Shown piece by piece: positions 24,521 through 35,472 of a stretch of DNA of 64,000 nucleotides. A model generated the notes under the pieces. It did no database searches and had not been told where the DNA came from. It saw nothing but the letters and a program-made list of their open reading frames with translations. Origin of the DNA: Blasia pusilla. Taxonomy: Eukaryota; Marchantiophyta; Marchantiopsida; Blasiales. The stretch's first letter is position 1. Every line of letters starts with the position of its first letter. Made by a program: the position numbers and the translations under genes. Where the stretch lies: NCBI GenBank assembly GCA_050084515.1, contig CM114274.1:11222001-11286000 (forward strand). Direction: 5' to 3'.

Positions 24521-25137
24521 TGTCGTGCGCATACATATCGCTACACAACATACATCGCTAGTCACATCTACATCACACAACACCGATCTTGCCCACATAC
24601 GGGTCGATCCACACATGTACAAAAATCAACTCATACATATACATGGAGATCACACAACAAAAATAGAGAGTAGTAAAAATGGCAGACCTGGCCTAAAACT
24701 CCACTCCTCAATCTACATCGGTATATCGAGCCTCGTCCACCCTGTGCTATCAAGGAATCCGGACGCTAGCACCCTAGTCCTATCTCACACACATACAAAT
24801 GAGGTGCTCCAACGGCCCAAAATGACAAAGATGGCTTAAGAAAGCCATCTTCCTCTCTTATATAGGGTTGGGAAGAGCCAAAAGGCTCTTCCCCTAAAAA
24901 TAGCCCTTCCCTTGGTAACTTTCGCGCACAGGTTACCAGGGGCGGCTGACCTGGTCAACAAGTCACCCGGCTCTCAAAGACCTCAATATGAAAGTTATCA
25001 GAAACAACATTCCTGACACAATGGACCTATCCTCAACCTCATCCGACATAGTGGGACAAAGTTACACTCAAGATAGTCCGCTAGCTCCTACGCCCTATCC
25101 ACAATAGATCTCGCCTATCGGCTACCGATATGTGACA
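24521..25137 (-). mobile_element. LTR-A, minus strand, isolated
   Basis: On the minus strand the LTR begins TGTCACATATCGGTAGCC at 25137 and ends GTAGCGATATGTATGCGCACGACA at 24521 (617 bp, TGTC..GACA). It matches 46361-46987 along most of its length and the last 135 bp of copy C (35473-35607). It carries a clear TATA box (TATATAAG, 24857-24864) followed by a short stem-loop. No internal element sequence is recognised on either side and the 5-bp flanks do not match, so it may be an old solo LTR or a fragment. Confidence 0.75.
24857..24864 (-). promoter_or_regulatory. TATA box of LTR-A
   Basis: TATATAAG on the minus strand within LTR-A; the related plus-strand LTR has TATAAAG at the equivalent place (46645-46651). 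This is the probable start region for element transcripts. A stem-loop, AGATGGCTT...AAGCCATCT, follows immediately. Confidence 0.65.
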
Positions 25138-25503
25138 GCTGCCACAGTCAACACGAGTTACCGCCGCCGCTGTTCAAGAAAACGGCTAGTTACGTATGGC
25201 TAGGTAGGGCGGCCGCTACCGTACTTGGTGAGTCTGTATGAGTCATCGCCACTCGTTAACTCGCGACTTTGACAGTATGATCTTTTTGGATTCATGGGAT
25301 CCTAGTTCTTGTCCACTTTCCTATGTTATGGTTGGTAGCCGCTCGACAATGATTAAGTACTGTGCCGTGAAGCCCGTAGCCGCAACGCACCACCGATTTC
25401 CACGTCGTGCCGCTCGTGGCCGTACCGCATTGTCTCGATTGCGGAGCCGCACCATCACTAGGAGCAGATCGTATTTTTTTGACTGAGGAGGATATGCCGC
25501 CGA

Positions 25504-25866
25504 GTGCCGCACCCGATTCCCGAGTATTGTGTAATTTGTAGCCGTTCCGTGCCGCCAATGCCGCACCAAACCGCTGGACCTCCACTGCACATCGAGGAGA
25601 TTCGAGCATCGTCAATACCAAGAGAGTACGACGTACTATTTGGAGGAGTTGTCTTCACGACCAAGTTGAGGTCAAGATTTACAATTTTTGAGGAGCGACA
25701 TCGAAATTATTGTCAAGTTACCCATTCTGGTCTCTTACCCTGCACGTGTGGGGGATTTCCGGGTATTGGAAAGTTATTTGGGATGTTGGGTTTCGTGTTG
25801 ATGCTGAGAGCATCAATGATGTATGGGTTTAGGATACATAGACCTATATGGGATGTCCAGAGTTGA
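25504..25866 (+). CDS. Open frame with possible SWIM-like Cys motif
   Basis: This is a 120-codon frame. It contains NYCQVTHSGLLPCTCGG near residues 78-94, which resembles the CxC part of SWIM zinc-binding domains found in MULE-type transposases and FAR1-like proteins, but the later Cys and His are not clear. The N-terminal part is coded by the GCC-rich stretch. Probably a transposon relic; weak support. Confidence 0.2.
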   Translation: MPHPIPEYCVICSRSVPPMPHQTAGPPLHIEEIRASSIPREYDVLFGGVVFTTKLRSRFTIFEERHRNYCQVTHSGLLPCTCGGFPGIGKLFGMLGFVLMLRASMMYGFRIHRPIWDVQS

Positions 25867-25982
25867 GGATGGTTTGTCGATCAGACGATAGCTCAGTTGA
25901 TTTTCCGGACCACGCCGCTTGTTGCCACACAACACACGTCTCAATGAGAGAGTATAGATTGAGTGCCGTATGTTTAGTTTGA

Positions 25983-26335
<353 letters not shown>

Positions 26336-26612
26336 CTCGCAAGATTGAGAGTGATCCTGTGAGAGGGGCACAAGGGCCATCACGGCGTCCTTTCGGGATT
26401 TTGAGAGGCGAGGTAGTGGACTTGAGAGTAGCTCTAGAGGGTTTACCCGGATTGGTGCGAGATTTCGAGGGTCTCCACGTGAGAGACCACCTCGATCTCC
26501 TTTTGTGTCGTCTTCAGACGAGGGGGAGAGTGTAGAGGAGTGAGTTAGTGATCCATCGCACACAACTAGCCTATGTGAGCATGGAGTTGGAGTTCCTACA
26601 TCACGTTCGGAG

Positions 26613-27180
26613 GTGATTGTAGAGGAGGTGATGGACCTACCCTTCGTGCGGATGCTTAGGCCGTCCACGTCAGATTCATGGCTGGCTTCGGCTGCTAGGA
26701 TGGCGGAGATGCTTGCTAGACCCGTGATAGAGCGTGCCATGGCTTCTCCTGGTGTTGTGTTGCTAGTTAACCGAGGAGAGGTCTTCCACTTGGTGCGTCC
26801 CGAAGCTAGAGCTTTTAGTCCGCAGTGCGTCTTGTTGGATTCAGGAGCGCAACCCCTGATGTTGGGGAAAGCGTCATTCACACGATTGGGCTTAACAAGA
26901 GCCGATGTGGAGCGTTGTCCATTCCGGATACAAAAATCCTTGGGTGGAGCAAGTACCACACAGTTTATCACCCGACATGAGGTTGTGGTCAGGATTCACC
27001 CGGGACATCCTACAGATAAGTCCGTGGTGTGAGCTAAGGCGATAGTCACTGATGGAGAGTCCTACGACGTCTTGGTTGGTGGAGGAGTGTTATACCCGAT
27101 GGGGTTTTCCCTAGATTACTGGGAGGAGTAAACTTCCTACATACCAGGATGGGAGTCAGGTGATGGGCGCCTTAGCTCAT
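26613..27180 (+). pseudogene. Retropepsin-like protease region of copy B
   Basis: The aspartic protease would cut the gypsy polyprotein. The active-site signature is CVLLDSGAQPLMLG (about 26827-26870; D-S-G-A). Beyond a stop at 27030-27032 the frame continues as AIVTDGESYDVLVGGG and PMGFSLDYWEE, the second half of a retropepsin fold. Copy A lacks this segment. Confidence 0.75.
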
Positions 27181-27539
27181 TACCCATTCGATTCACAGGT
27201 GCAGTGATCGAGCGACGGCCAAGAGAGATGGCGACCTTAGCAGCATTTAGCAGTGCCATCACTTGCTTGGCCTACGGATTTGATTGAGGGACATGTCCAT
27301 GCAGAGGATACTCCCATTCTTGAAATTTCTATGGAGAGGAGTGTCATGGTAGCTGCATTAGTCCGTGTAGGAGAGATGTCACTTTGGGGCTCGATTGAGG
27401 AGCTTCGACGCTTAGCCATTGAGCATGTGCAGACCGCGAGGAGCGAGACATTTACACTAGAGTATGACGGGTCAGAGGAACCCCAAATACCCAGGAGTGC
27501 TGTTGTGACCTCTTTAGACACCACCCCGATTGTGTAGTG

Positions 27540-28190
27540 CATCCCAGAGAAGGGTATTCAGGTGTTGGATCTCTTTGGAGGGATCAGCACTGGGTTAGCT
27601 GTTATTTTGCAGGCTGGAGTGCGCGTGCAGCAATACTTGTATGTGGAGATTGATGATGTTGCGAGGTGCGCTTCACTTCACCATATGACGAAGTTACGCC
27701 TCCGTTTTCCCAACTTGTTGTCTATGTCCTCCATTCAAGATTACCAAAGTTCCCTACCAAGGGACATTTCATTGTTGGGGGCGCAAGACTTGGAGCGGGT
27801 AGGGACCATAGACTTGGTCATTGCTGGTTGGCCATGTCAGGGCTAGTCAAGTGCTAGACGGATTAGCAGATTAGTTGACTCCCGGTGTAGGTTGTTTTGG
27901 GAGATTATGTAGATCTTGCGACACTTGCAGGAGCATCAGTCTCGTCCTCCAACATACATTCTAGAGAATGTACCAATTTTGGGCAATTCGAGATCCCGTA
28001 TGGTGACAAGTGCACGCATGGATCAGCCCGGAAGTTTTATTGGATGCGGCAAGTGTGGGTTCACGAGCACATCGCTCGCATCTTTGATGGATCAACTTGG
28101 TATCACACGAGGTGTTGAGGAGGGCATATGCGAGAGTGGAGCGCCCCTCCGATTTGTTGGAGGATTCTATATTGGATCTGGGCCATCAAT
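27540..28190 (+). pseudogene. C5 cytosine methyltransferase domain of copy B, C-terminus missing
   Basis: Motif I is VLDLFGGISTGLAV (about 27562-27603), followed by YLYVEIDDVARC. Motif IV is IDLVIAGWPCQG (27811-27846) with the catalytic Cys, directly followed by TAG where copy A has CAG. Motif VI is YILENVPILG (27953-27982). A second TAG (27907-27909) replaces a Trp codon. A frameshift near 28030 precedes motif VIII (RAHR-like). The target-recognition end and motifs IX/X found in copy A at 2890-3030 are missing: sequence jumps at about 28190 into the pre-RT spacer. Confidence 0.85.
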
Positions 28191-28358
28191 CCAAGGGTGA
28201 TTGGGAAAGGGTTTAGGGTCGACATGCTTCCGGGGACTGCACATGGAGATCCGATTTTGCAATTGGCTATAGGGGAGCAGTCGAGTTTTGTTGTCCGAGA
28301 CAAGGTTGCACCATAGCAACCATCGACACCCGCGCTAGAGAGTCCTACCATAGTCACG

Positions 28359-29475
28359 ATGGAGACTTGGGAGCGAAATATGGGCCCTAAGTTGACAAGA
28401 GGAGAGCGACGCCGGATACACCAGTTCCATAGGAGTTATAGGAGTTTTTTTGCATTTAGTATGCATGATTTGGGTACGCTGAAGGGTCCAAGGATCCGCA
28501 TTGAGTTGTCAAGTGACACGCCGATCTTCCGACGACCCTATAGGTACAGTGACATGGAGAGAGCTCTGATTCAGAGTAGGAGCGAGGACTTGGTTGGTGT
28601 AGGACTAGCGGAGATGTTGTATGGAGAGTATGCATTTGCTACTGTCATGCCCGCCAAGAAGGATGTGCATGGCAACTAGACGAATAGGCAGATGTGTGGA
28701 GATTACCAACCTATCAATCGGCACACGAAGTCCGATAGGTATGCCATGCCCACTCCTGAGGAGATCTTTGATGCTATTGGGCATGCAAAGGTCTTAAGTT
28801 CATTAGATCTTCGAGCCGGATACCATCAGCTGCCTATCAGAAGGACAGGCAGAAGACGACATGTTGGGGCATTGATCCTCACGGGAAGGATTGCTTGTAC
28901 TAGTGGCGGTTCTTACCATCTGGGTTAAAGAATGCCCCGGCTGAGTTTCAGAGGATCATGGATAGGATCTTGGCAGGTCTGGATTTTGCTAGGTGTTATA
29001 TTGATGACATCGTAGTCTTTAGCGCCACGGTTGAGGAGAATGAGCGACATCTAGAGGATGTGTTTCAACGATTGCAGTTATATGGGCTGAACCTACATAC
29101 AGGCAAGCACAAGTTCTTCTACGACCAGATTAAGCACCTGGGTCATACGATATACTCAGGGGGCTTTGGTGTGCAGCAGACAAAGGTACAGGCTATTTCA
29201 CGCATTCCATGCCCTACAGATGTGAGTCGAGTTCATGCATTTATGGGATTGGTGAACTTCCATCGACCGTATGTCAAGGGTTTGAGTTCGATTGCGAAGG
29301 TGCTAACCTTGCTGACCAAGATGGATCAGGAGTGGCACTGGGGGGATGAGCAAGAGAGAGCATTTCAGCTGCTCAAGGACATAATGATGTCCGCGCCCAT
29401 ATTGAGGAGACCAATTAGGGGGCTTCCTTTCCGGTTGCATACCGATTGGAGCATGTTGGGGCTTACAGCGAGCTA
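28359..29475 (+). pseudogene. Reverse transcriptase of gypsy copy B
   Basis: From 28359 the frame gives GERRRIHQFHRSYRSFFAF and GTLKGPRIRIELSSD, then ALIQSRSEDLVG. After a stop at 28676 it continues CGDYQPINRHTKSDRYAMP and SSLDLRAGYHQLPI. A frame break and stop near 28926 precede the catalytic FARCYIDDIVVFS (28988-29026) and HLGHTIYSGGFGVQQTK. The connection region GLVNFHRPYVKGLSSIAKV follows. RNase H starts at RLHTDWSMLGL and is cut off at about 29465 by an internal deletion. Confidence 0.85.
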
Positions 29476-29479
29476 GACG

Positions 29480-30430
29480 ATTCCGATGGGAGTGGACACA
29501 TGTGTTGCGAGTGTGGAAGGATGGTAGAGTGCGTGTAGTGCCTCATCCTTTGCAGAGAGCACATTTGGTGCGTCATACCCACGAGGAGTTGGGTCATTTT
29601 GGAGTGAAGCGGACGTACACCTTGCTCCAAATTCAGTATTGGTGGCCAGGCATGCAGACTGACGTTCAGCAGTTTTTTGCCAGATGCATGGTGTATGATC
29701 AAGTCCGAGCATCGTTCAATGTTCCAACTCCATAGTTGCATCCACTTCCCATCATGGGTTTAGGTTATAGATGGAGTTTGGATTTTGCAAGACCTTTGCC
29801 TTTGACGGAGCCCCATAGTCGTTATGTGTTGGTGATGGTCAAGTACTTCTCGAAGTGGATAGAGTTAGTTGCATTGCCTAAAAAAGCAAGTGAGGGACTA
29901 GCGTATGCCTTCCTAGATCGAGTATTGAGTCATTTCAATGCACCAACTGAGGTGTTAACAAACCAGGGTATAGAGTTCAGAGGGGAGTTTCAGGCCTTAT
30001 GTGATCAAGCACTAATTGACCACCGCACTACTTCGCGAGATCATCTTGAGGCGGATGGACTAGCGGAAAGGGTTGTGCAGACAGTGAAGAGAGGACTACG
30101 CTCGTATGGCTTGCATAGAGGTCATCTAGGAGATTGGGACCTTTAGTTGCCGTGGTTGATGATGGGATACGAATTCAGCAAGCAGGCATCCTTAGCGTCT
30201 TTCACACTGTACCTTCTTTTGTATGGCCGAGAGCCAGATTTACCTGCAGCCATTCGTCGAGATGTTGCTGAGGTGTTGAACCTTTATGACCATGATGTAT
30301 GGATGGGAGCATGTTCTCAGAGGGCTGAATTGTTTCGGAGAGTGATGCCCTTGGCATTTGAGAACTTGGCGATTGCGCGGCATCGGGATACATTAAGGTC
30401 TGCAACTATTCCGGGGATAGTTATCGACCT
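29480..30430 (+). pseudogene. Integrase of gypsy copy B
   Basis: The zinc-binding region HTHEELGHFGVKRTYTLL...YWWPGMQTDVQQFFARCMVY (29575-29700) keeps both His; the last Cys reads Tyr. The core has YRWSLDFARPLPLTE (first Asp) at about 29767-29811, the second site reads TNQGIEF (about 29957), that is Asn in place of the usual catalytic Asp, and DGLAERVVQTVK (about 30055) holds the Glu. Stops at 29733 and 30144 split the frame. The C-terminal part, LLYGREPDLPAAI, is typical of gypsy integrases. Confidence 0.85.
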
Positions 30431-30735
30431 ACTATCCGGAGGTTTCATCAAGGAGACTATGTCTACTTGCAACAGACGAATCCCACGACGTTGGATGTGA
30501 TTGGAGGGCGCACCATCTTGAGGGTGTGTGAGGTTTTGCCATCAGGTGTTCTCTTCTTGGAAGGATGGGATGGTATGGTTTGGAAGGACCATGTGCGTAA
30601 CTCTGTGCCATGTCACCTTCTGAACATTGACGGTACAGTTGATCCGAGCTTAGCAATTGTTCCTGCAGGCTTGCCATGTATGTTGTATGGTTCTACCCGT
30701 AGTGTAGTCACTATGCTAGTCTGTGATGGATGTTC
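30430..30735 (+). pseudogene. Integrase C-terminal domain and truncated PHD-like finger, copy B
   Basis: After a frame change the sequence reads YVYLQQTNPTTLDV and ILRVCEVLPSGVLFLEG, a GPY/F-type DNA-binding tail, then PCHLLNIDGTVDPSLAIVPAG. It ends with CMLYGS...TMLVCDGCSR (about 30675-30735), the first half of a PHD zinc finger (C-x2-[C/Y]...C-D-G-C). The finger is cut where LTR sequence begins (GATGACAACG, about 30752). Copy C keeps the second half. Confidence 0.6.
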
Positions 30736-30791
30736 AAGAGTGTCTATTTGATGACAACGATACATGTTGTGTAGCGATGTGTATGCGCACG

Positions 30792-31245
30792 ACAACTATC
30801 ACGTCTTTTAGGATAGATCGGTGAGATCTAGTAGAGCGCCTTTGCGAGTAGTGGACGACATGCTCAGGAGGTCGAGGATGACCTGCAGAGGCCCCGAGAA
30901 ACCTGAGAGAATAGGTTTCCCCTTCGTTTCGGCTCATTTGGAGTCATATTGAGGAACTTACTATTTTAGGTGAGTACCATTTTGAGTATATGGTCGAGTT
31001 TATATTTTTGCTAAGTGGCCATTGACCCTCCTACATCACGTCAAGAGCCAAGGAGGTGACTTGGGAGCATAGGTTACCATGCAGAGAGTTTGAGGGAGGG
31101 AAAGGGTATACCTCAAGGAGAGAGAGCTTGAGAGCTCATTCTCTCTTTGTTGAACCTTTTGGCATGAGGCGGCACAGTTATGGTCTTGCTTGCTTGTGTG
31201 TGTAACCCAAGCCATTCATTAGAAGAGTGGGTTTGGTTTGATATT
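30792..31245 (+). mobile_element. LTR-B fragment adjoining copy B
   Basis: Directly after an LTR 3' terminus (GTAGCGATGTGTATGCGCACGACA, about 30768-30791) a second LTR start follows: TATCACGTCTTTTAGGATAG (about 30794). It follows the solo LTR at 20063 to GAGTGGGTTTGGTTTGATAT and stops at about 31245, where AT-rich DNA begins. The tail-to-head LTR arrangement suggests recombination or nested insertion. Confidence 0.7.
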
Positions 31246-32149
31246 AATAGCTATTAGAAAAATATAATACGTCAAATTCTATGAAAAGTAAAAGCATATT
31301 TTGATAATATGAGTTTTTTTTAAATAGTCTTGGTAAATATTTCTTCCTTTTAAACTCATATTTGTAATCAATTATTATTCAAAATATATGTAGACTTACA
31401 TAGAAAAATGAGCACTAAATGAAATTTTTTAATGAATTTCTTTAATAATGAAATAAGAAATATAAAATTAAACATTAAAATTTTAAAAATAAATATAAGA
31501 ATAAAGGAAAATATAATCTATTTAAAATTATAAAAATAAGATGTTCATAAATCTCCTAATAAAAAAATTATTAAAATAAACTCATCTTGCAAAAAAGTAA
31601 TAGTGAGTTGTATAATATTAGGCTTTAAGGTAATGTCAAATTTTTCTCCTTTTCCCTTAAATAAATAAATAAATAATTTTGAAACTTCCTCAAATCCTAC
31701 TTAAATGGATGAGAAGTATGTGGATTTTTTTTTAAGGATAAAAATAAAATTTATATAACTAAATTTTGACCATGAAAAAGAATCCATAATTATGAAGATT
31801 GTGAAAGAATATCTATATTTGATTTGATCAATAATATGAGTTTAATTTCAATATTGGAAAAAAAATCCTTCTTACTAATACTCATACCAAATATTTGACA
31901 ATAATTTTTTAAATCTAATATAAATTTTCAACCCATTTAATTCAAGCCGTTTTTAATATAAAATTTGATGATATTTATAATATTTAAAAAATTAATTTCA
32001 TATACATGATAATAACTATTTCATAGGTCATAAGGACATAACTTGATAAGTCGTAAAATTACAATTGAACAAACCAAGTCATAATTTGAGTAATTTTGTA
32101 CATAAGTCATTCATTATAGAATCATAAAAACTATATTTTTATTGTAATG
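31246..32149. mobile_element. AT-rich insertion ending in a CACTA-type terminus
   Basis: The block is very AT-rich and has no gene. Its right end, read on the minus strand, is CATTACAATAAAAATATAG (ending at 32149), a mutated CACTACAAGAAAA-type terminus, preceded by AGTCATAA/AAGTCAT subterminal words. The sequence just after 32149 is internal to gypsy copy C, so a non-autonomous CACTA element may have inserted there. The left terminus was not identified. Confidence 0.45.
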
Positions 32150-32184
32150 ATGCCACATCCGATCTCTGGAAATGTTCGCAGGAG

Positions 32185-33000
32185 GGTATGATGGTGCTAG
32201 ATGTTTTTGGAAAAATGAGCACCAAATTAGGTGTAATGTTATAGGATAACATATAGATACATCAATATCTATATGTCGAGAGACATGACATCGTAAGACG
32301 AGTCTTATTATGCCATGTGGTGAGGTTCATCCAATATTATCATAAGTTGTTACTAGTATCAATAATACACGGTACTTCCATACGCTACATGCTAATATAT
32401 GATTGTTGGGACTGCAAGATTTGGATAGGGTTGGCACCATTCATTTAGTGATCTCCAGCTAGTCATTTTGGAATTCTTCATTTCCTAATTGAAGGCTTGA
32501 TTTGCAAGATATGAGATCAAGCATGTTTTGGGAGATGATGTAGGTATTACAATACTTGCAAGAGAGGCAAACATATATCTAGCGTACATTGTGAAGAATA
32601 TATCGTTGTTAGGAGAGACATGTAGACAAGTGATGATGAATGTGCATGAGGTGAGATTCTAGTTAGGACTAGAAATGTTCTTAGATGCGGAAAGTATTGG
32701 ATCATATGCACATCATCCACCATGGTGATGAATGAACCTTCTATAATTAGAAGTATTGAGGTGAGCTTAAGATGTAGTTTAGAGAGAAGCACACTCTCTG
32801 AACTGCCTACATTATAGCTTCTCTCTGATATGAGGAGATCTAAGGATTGGAGGAGCCTATTGCTAGTGAGAAATAAAATGCAATAAGGTTTTGCCATGGA
32901 TACTACAATAGTGCAAAAGGTATGAAACAAATTAGGGGGACAAGTATTAAATTAGGTCACGGGCCTACACTTTCTCACATGGATAATTGGCCTAGATTTG
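32185..33000 (+). pseudogene. Degenerate methyltransferase domain of copy C
   Basis: Motif I is recognisable (VLDVFG). The segment before motif IV reads VGTIHLVIS, but the PCQ codons are destroyed (TAG CAT TTT type changes at 32460-32470). LFWEMM (about 32525) and motif VI (about 32583-32600) can still be aligned with copies A and B. No enzyme could be made. Confidence 0.65.
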
Positions 33001-35239
33001 GCTTTATAGAAATTGATATGAGTGACAACCATGTCACTACATCCATAAGTTAGCCCATTGCCTATAGAGTTTGTTGAGGCATTGATTAGGGGCAAGATGA
33101 GTAGAGATAGATTTCTTATGACTTTCTGTCAATAAAGAGTGCAAAGGTGACTGGAGTAGCATATGTTCTTTTTCCACATGTGGAGCATTACGTTGGAGAT
33201 TTTACTGGGATGTTTGTAGTAGAGGTGGCTAGGGTTGCTAAGTAGCAATCACGGTTTCAAGTTTTTTTCTTCAAGTGAGGTCACGATGAAGACTTGGGAA
33301 CTTATGGTAGATCTTGAGTTGATAGGAGTAAATAGATAATGGATATAGTGGTTCTTCAAAGGGCACAAGAGTCGTCATGCCTTTAGTATAAGGGATTGAG
33401 TCTTTTGAAGGATCATAGTATGTAGATAGATTTGGCTAGTGATATTTTATTGATCCTAGAGGTATTCTAGCATGGAGAGAGCCCTCATTCAAAGTAGGAG
33501 TCAAGACTTGTGGGAGGCAAGACTAATAAAGTTAGCACATGGAGAATATACATCTACCATAGTCATGTTGGCAAAGAAGGATATGTATGGCAATCGAACG
33601 GATCGGCGGATGTGTGGAGATTTTCATCCTAGCTATCAACCAATATATGAGGTTGAATTGCTATGCCATGCTACTCATAAGGAGTTGTTTGATGTGATTG
33701 GGTATGAAAAAATCTTAAGTACTTTAGAGCTCTATATTGGGCGATCGTCAACTTTCTATTACGGTGGAGGACAGTGAGAAGACAAAATTTTGAGAGATAG
33801 ATCAATCGGTATTACCCTTTGGGTGAGAAAAGATACAACAATGGATGGTTTAGAGCATGTGCAATGTTACATAGATGATATCATCATCTTCATTTCCACG
33901 ATTAAGGAGTATAAGCGACACTTGGAAGAGCTATTTTGATGATTAGAGTTACATGGACTAAAGCTACATCCAAGCAAGTGCATATTCTTCCAAGAGTTGA
34001 TGAAGTACTTAGGGCACACCATATATCCTGGTGGACTAGCTGTTCAACCAAAAAAGATAGAGTCTATTATGCATATCCCATACCCCATAGATGTAAGTCA
34101 AATTTGAGCATTTCTATGAATGGAAAAATTCCATTGAGAACATGTCAAGAATTTTAGTGTGATCATGAAGTCCTTGACCTTGGTGATAAGAATTCATCAA
34201 GCATGGCATTGAAAAGATAATTAGGAGAAAGCATTTAAGAACTCAAGGACATGTTGATTAACTTGCCCATTTTGTGGAGATGTATCAAGGATCATGTATT
34301 CCAATTATATATAGATTGGAGTATGTTGGGCCTAGAAACGATGCTTATTCAAAGAGATAATGAGCAAAGGTAATTAGTTGTGGAATATGTGATCAAAAAA
34401 TATTGCGTAGATAAAGTGTAGCTCCTACAAAGGAGAGTACTTGGCTACACTATGTGTTGTCGCACCTTTTAGGAACTATTTATTTGGAAAGCCTTTCACC
34501 CTCATTACTAATCATTAGCCATGGGGGTGATTGATGGAGTCCCACAAGCTTACACGACAACTTTTTATGTGGGCTCTAGAATTACATGCAGGCATTGACA
34601 AATCACCGCATCACATCTAAGGATCACCTAAGGTGGGTCAATTGCTAGAGAGAGTAATATAGATGATAAAGAGAGGGTTACAAAAGTATGGCAAGGAAAT
34701 TTGAGAGAATGGGATCTACAATTGCCATGGCTAGTTACGAGGCATTGCTTCATTGGGCATGCATTCTTCGGATTATTTTTATTATACCTCTTACTTTGTG
34801 GAGGAGAGAGCCTAAGTTACCTACAACTATTTGGGATTACATAGCAAAGGTATTAGACCTTGACGATCTAGATGTATGGTTGTGAGCATGCTTTTAAGTG
34901 ACGGAGATTTTTCGTAGAGTTATGCCCTTAGCATTTGATAACTTAGTTATTTATGAGCATAGAGATACATTGCGGTATGTGGCCGTTTTTTGAGGAGGTT
35001 ATCATCAAATTATGAGAAGACTCCATCTTAGAGATCATTATATGTACTTACAAATAATGGCATTGACAACACTAAATATTATCGTAGGGCTCATGATTTT
35101 TCGTGTGCGTGAGGTGTTATTTACTAGAGTCCTCATGTTCGAGAGACGAAATGGTTTGTTTTGGAAGGATCATGTGTGTAAATGTGCACCATGCCATCTT
35201 TTGAATGTGGACGGAAGAGAGTAGATCTAAGTTTGGCAG

Positions 35240-35400
35240 TAGAGCCCTATGGGCTTGGGGTATATCGTACATGTTGTGTGGATTTGCAAGGGATACAAAC
35301 ACCATGTTGGTTTATGAAGGTTGTTCTACAGGGTGCTTGACCTCCTACCTCTTTTAACGAAGTTCCCACAAAACTTGGGGTATATCCTAGATATGTGTAA
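35240..35400 (+). pseudogene. PHD-type zinc finger relic at the Pol C-terminus, copy C
   Basis: The frame from about 35260 reads MLCGFARDTNTMLVYEGC followed by STGCL, and in a shifted frame EVPTKLGVYPRY. Aligned with copy B (CMLYGS...TMLVCDGC), the composite pattern is C-x2-C...L-V-C-x2-C-x4-(W/H)...VP...W.CP.C, the layout of a C4HC3 PHD finger. One Cys is Tyr and one His position is changed here. Confidence 0.5.
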
Positions 35401-35472
35401 GATAGTAGATTATGTCATGTTAATGTGATATATGCTACTTGAAGTTAGGAGGCCCAATCACCAATTAGGGAT

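Larger units (their letters stand above)
26336..30791 (+). mobile_element. Ty3/gypsy element with methyltransferase domain, copy B
   Basis: This is the internal region of the same family as copy A, on the plus strand. The order is: end of gag (about 26340-26740), retropepsin (26740-27180), spacer, methyltransferase (27540-28190), reverse transcriptase (28360-29470), integrase (29480-30430), C-terminal domain (30430-30650), PHD-like finger (30655-30735), and then the last about 55 bp of an LTR (30736-30791). Most of RNase H is deleted at about 29465, where WSMLGL jumps to sequence that in copy A lies about 600 bp further on. The 5' part is interrupted by the plastid insertion, and no 5' LTR is seen. 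There are many stops (for example 27030, 27535, 27844, 27909, 28676, 28926). Confidence 0.9.
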
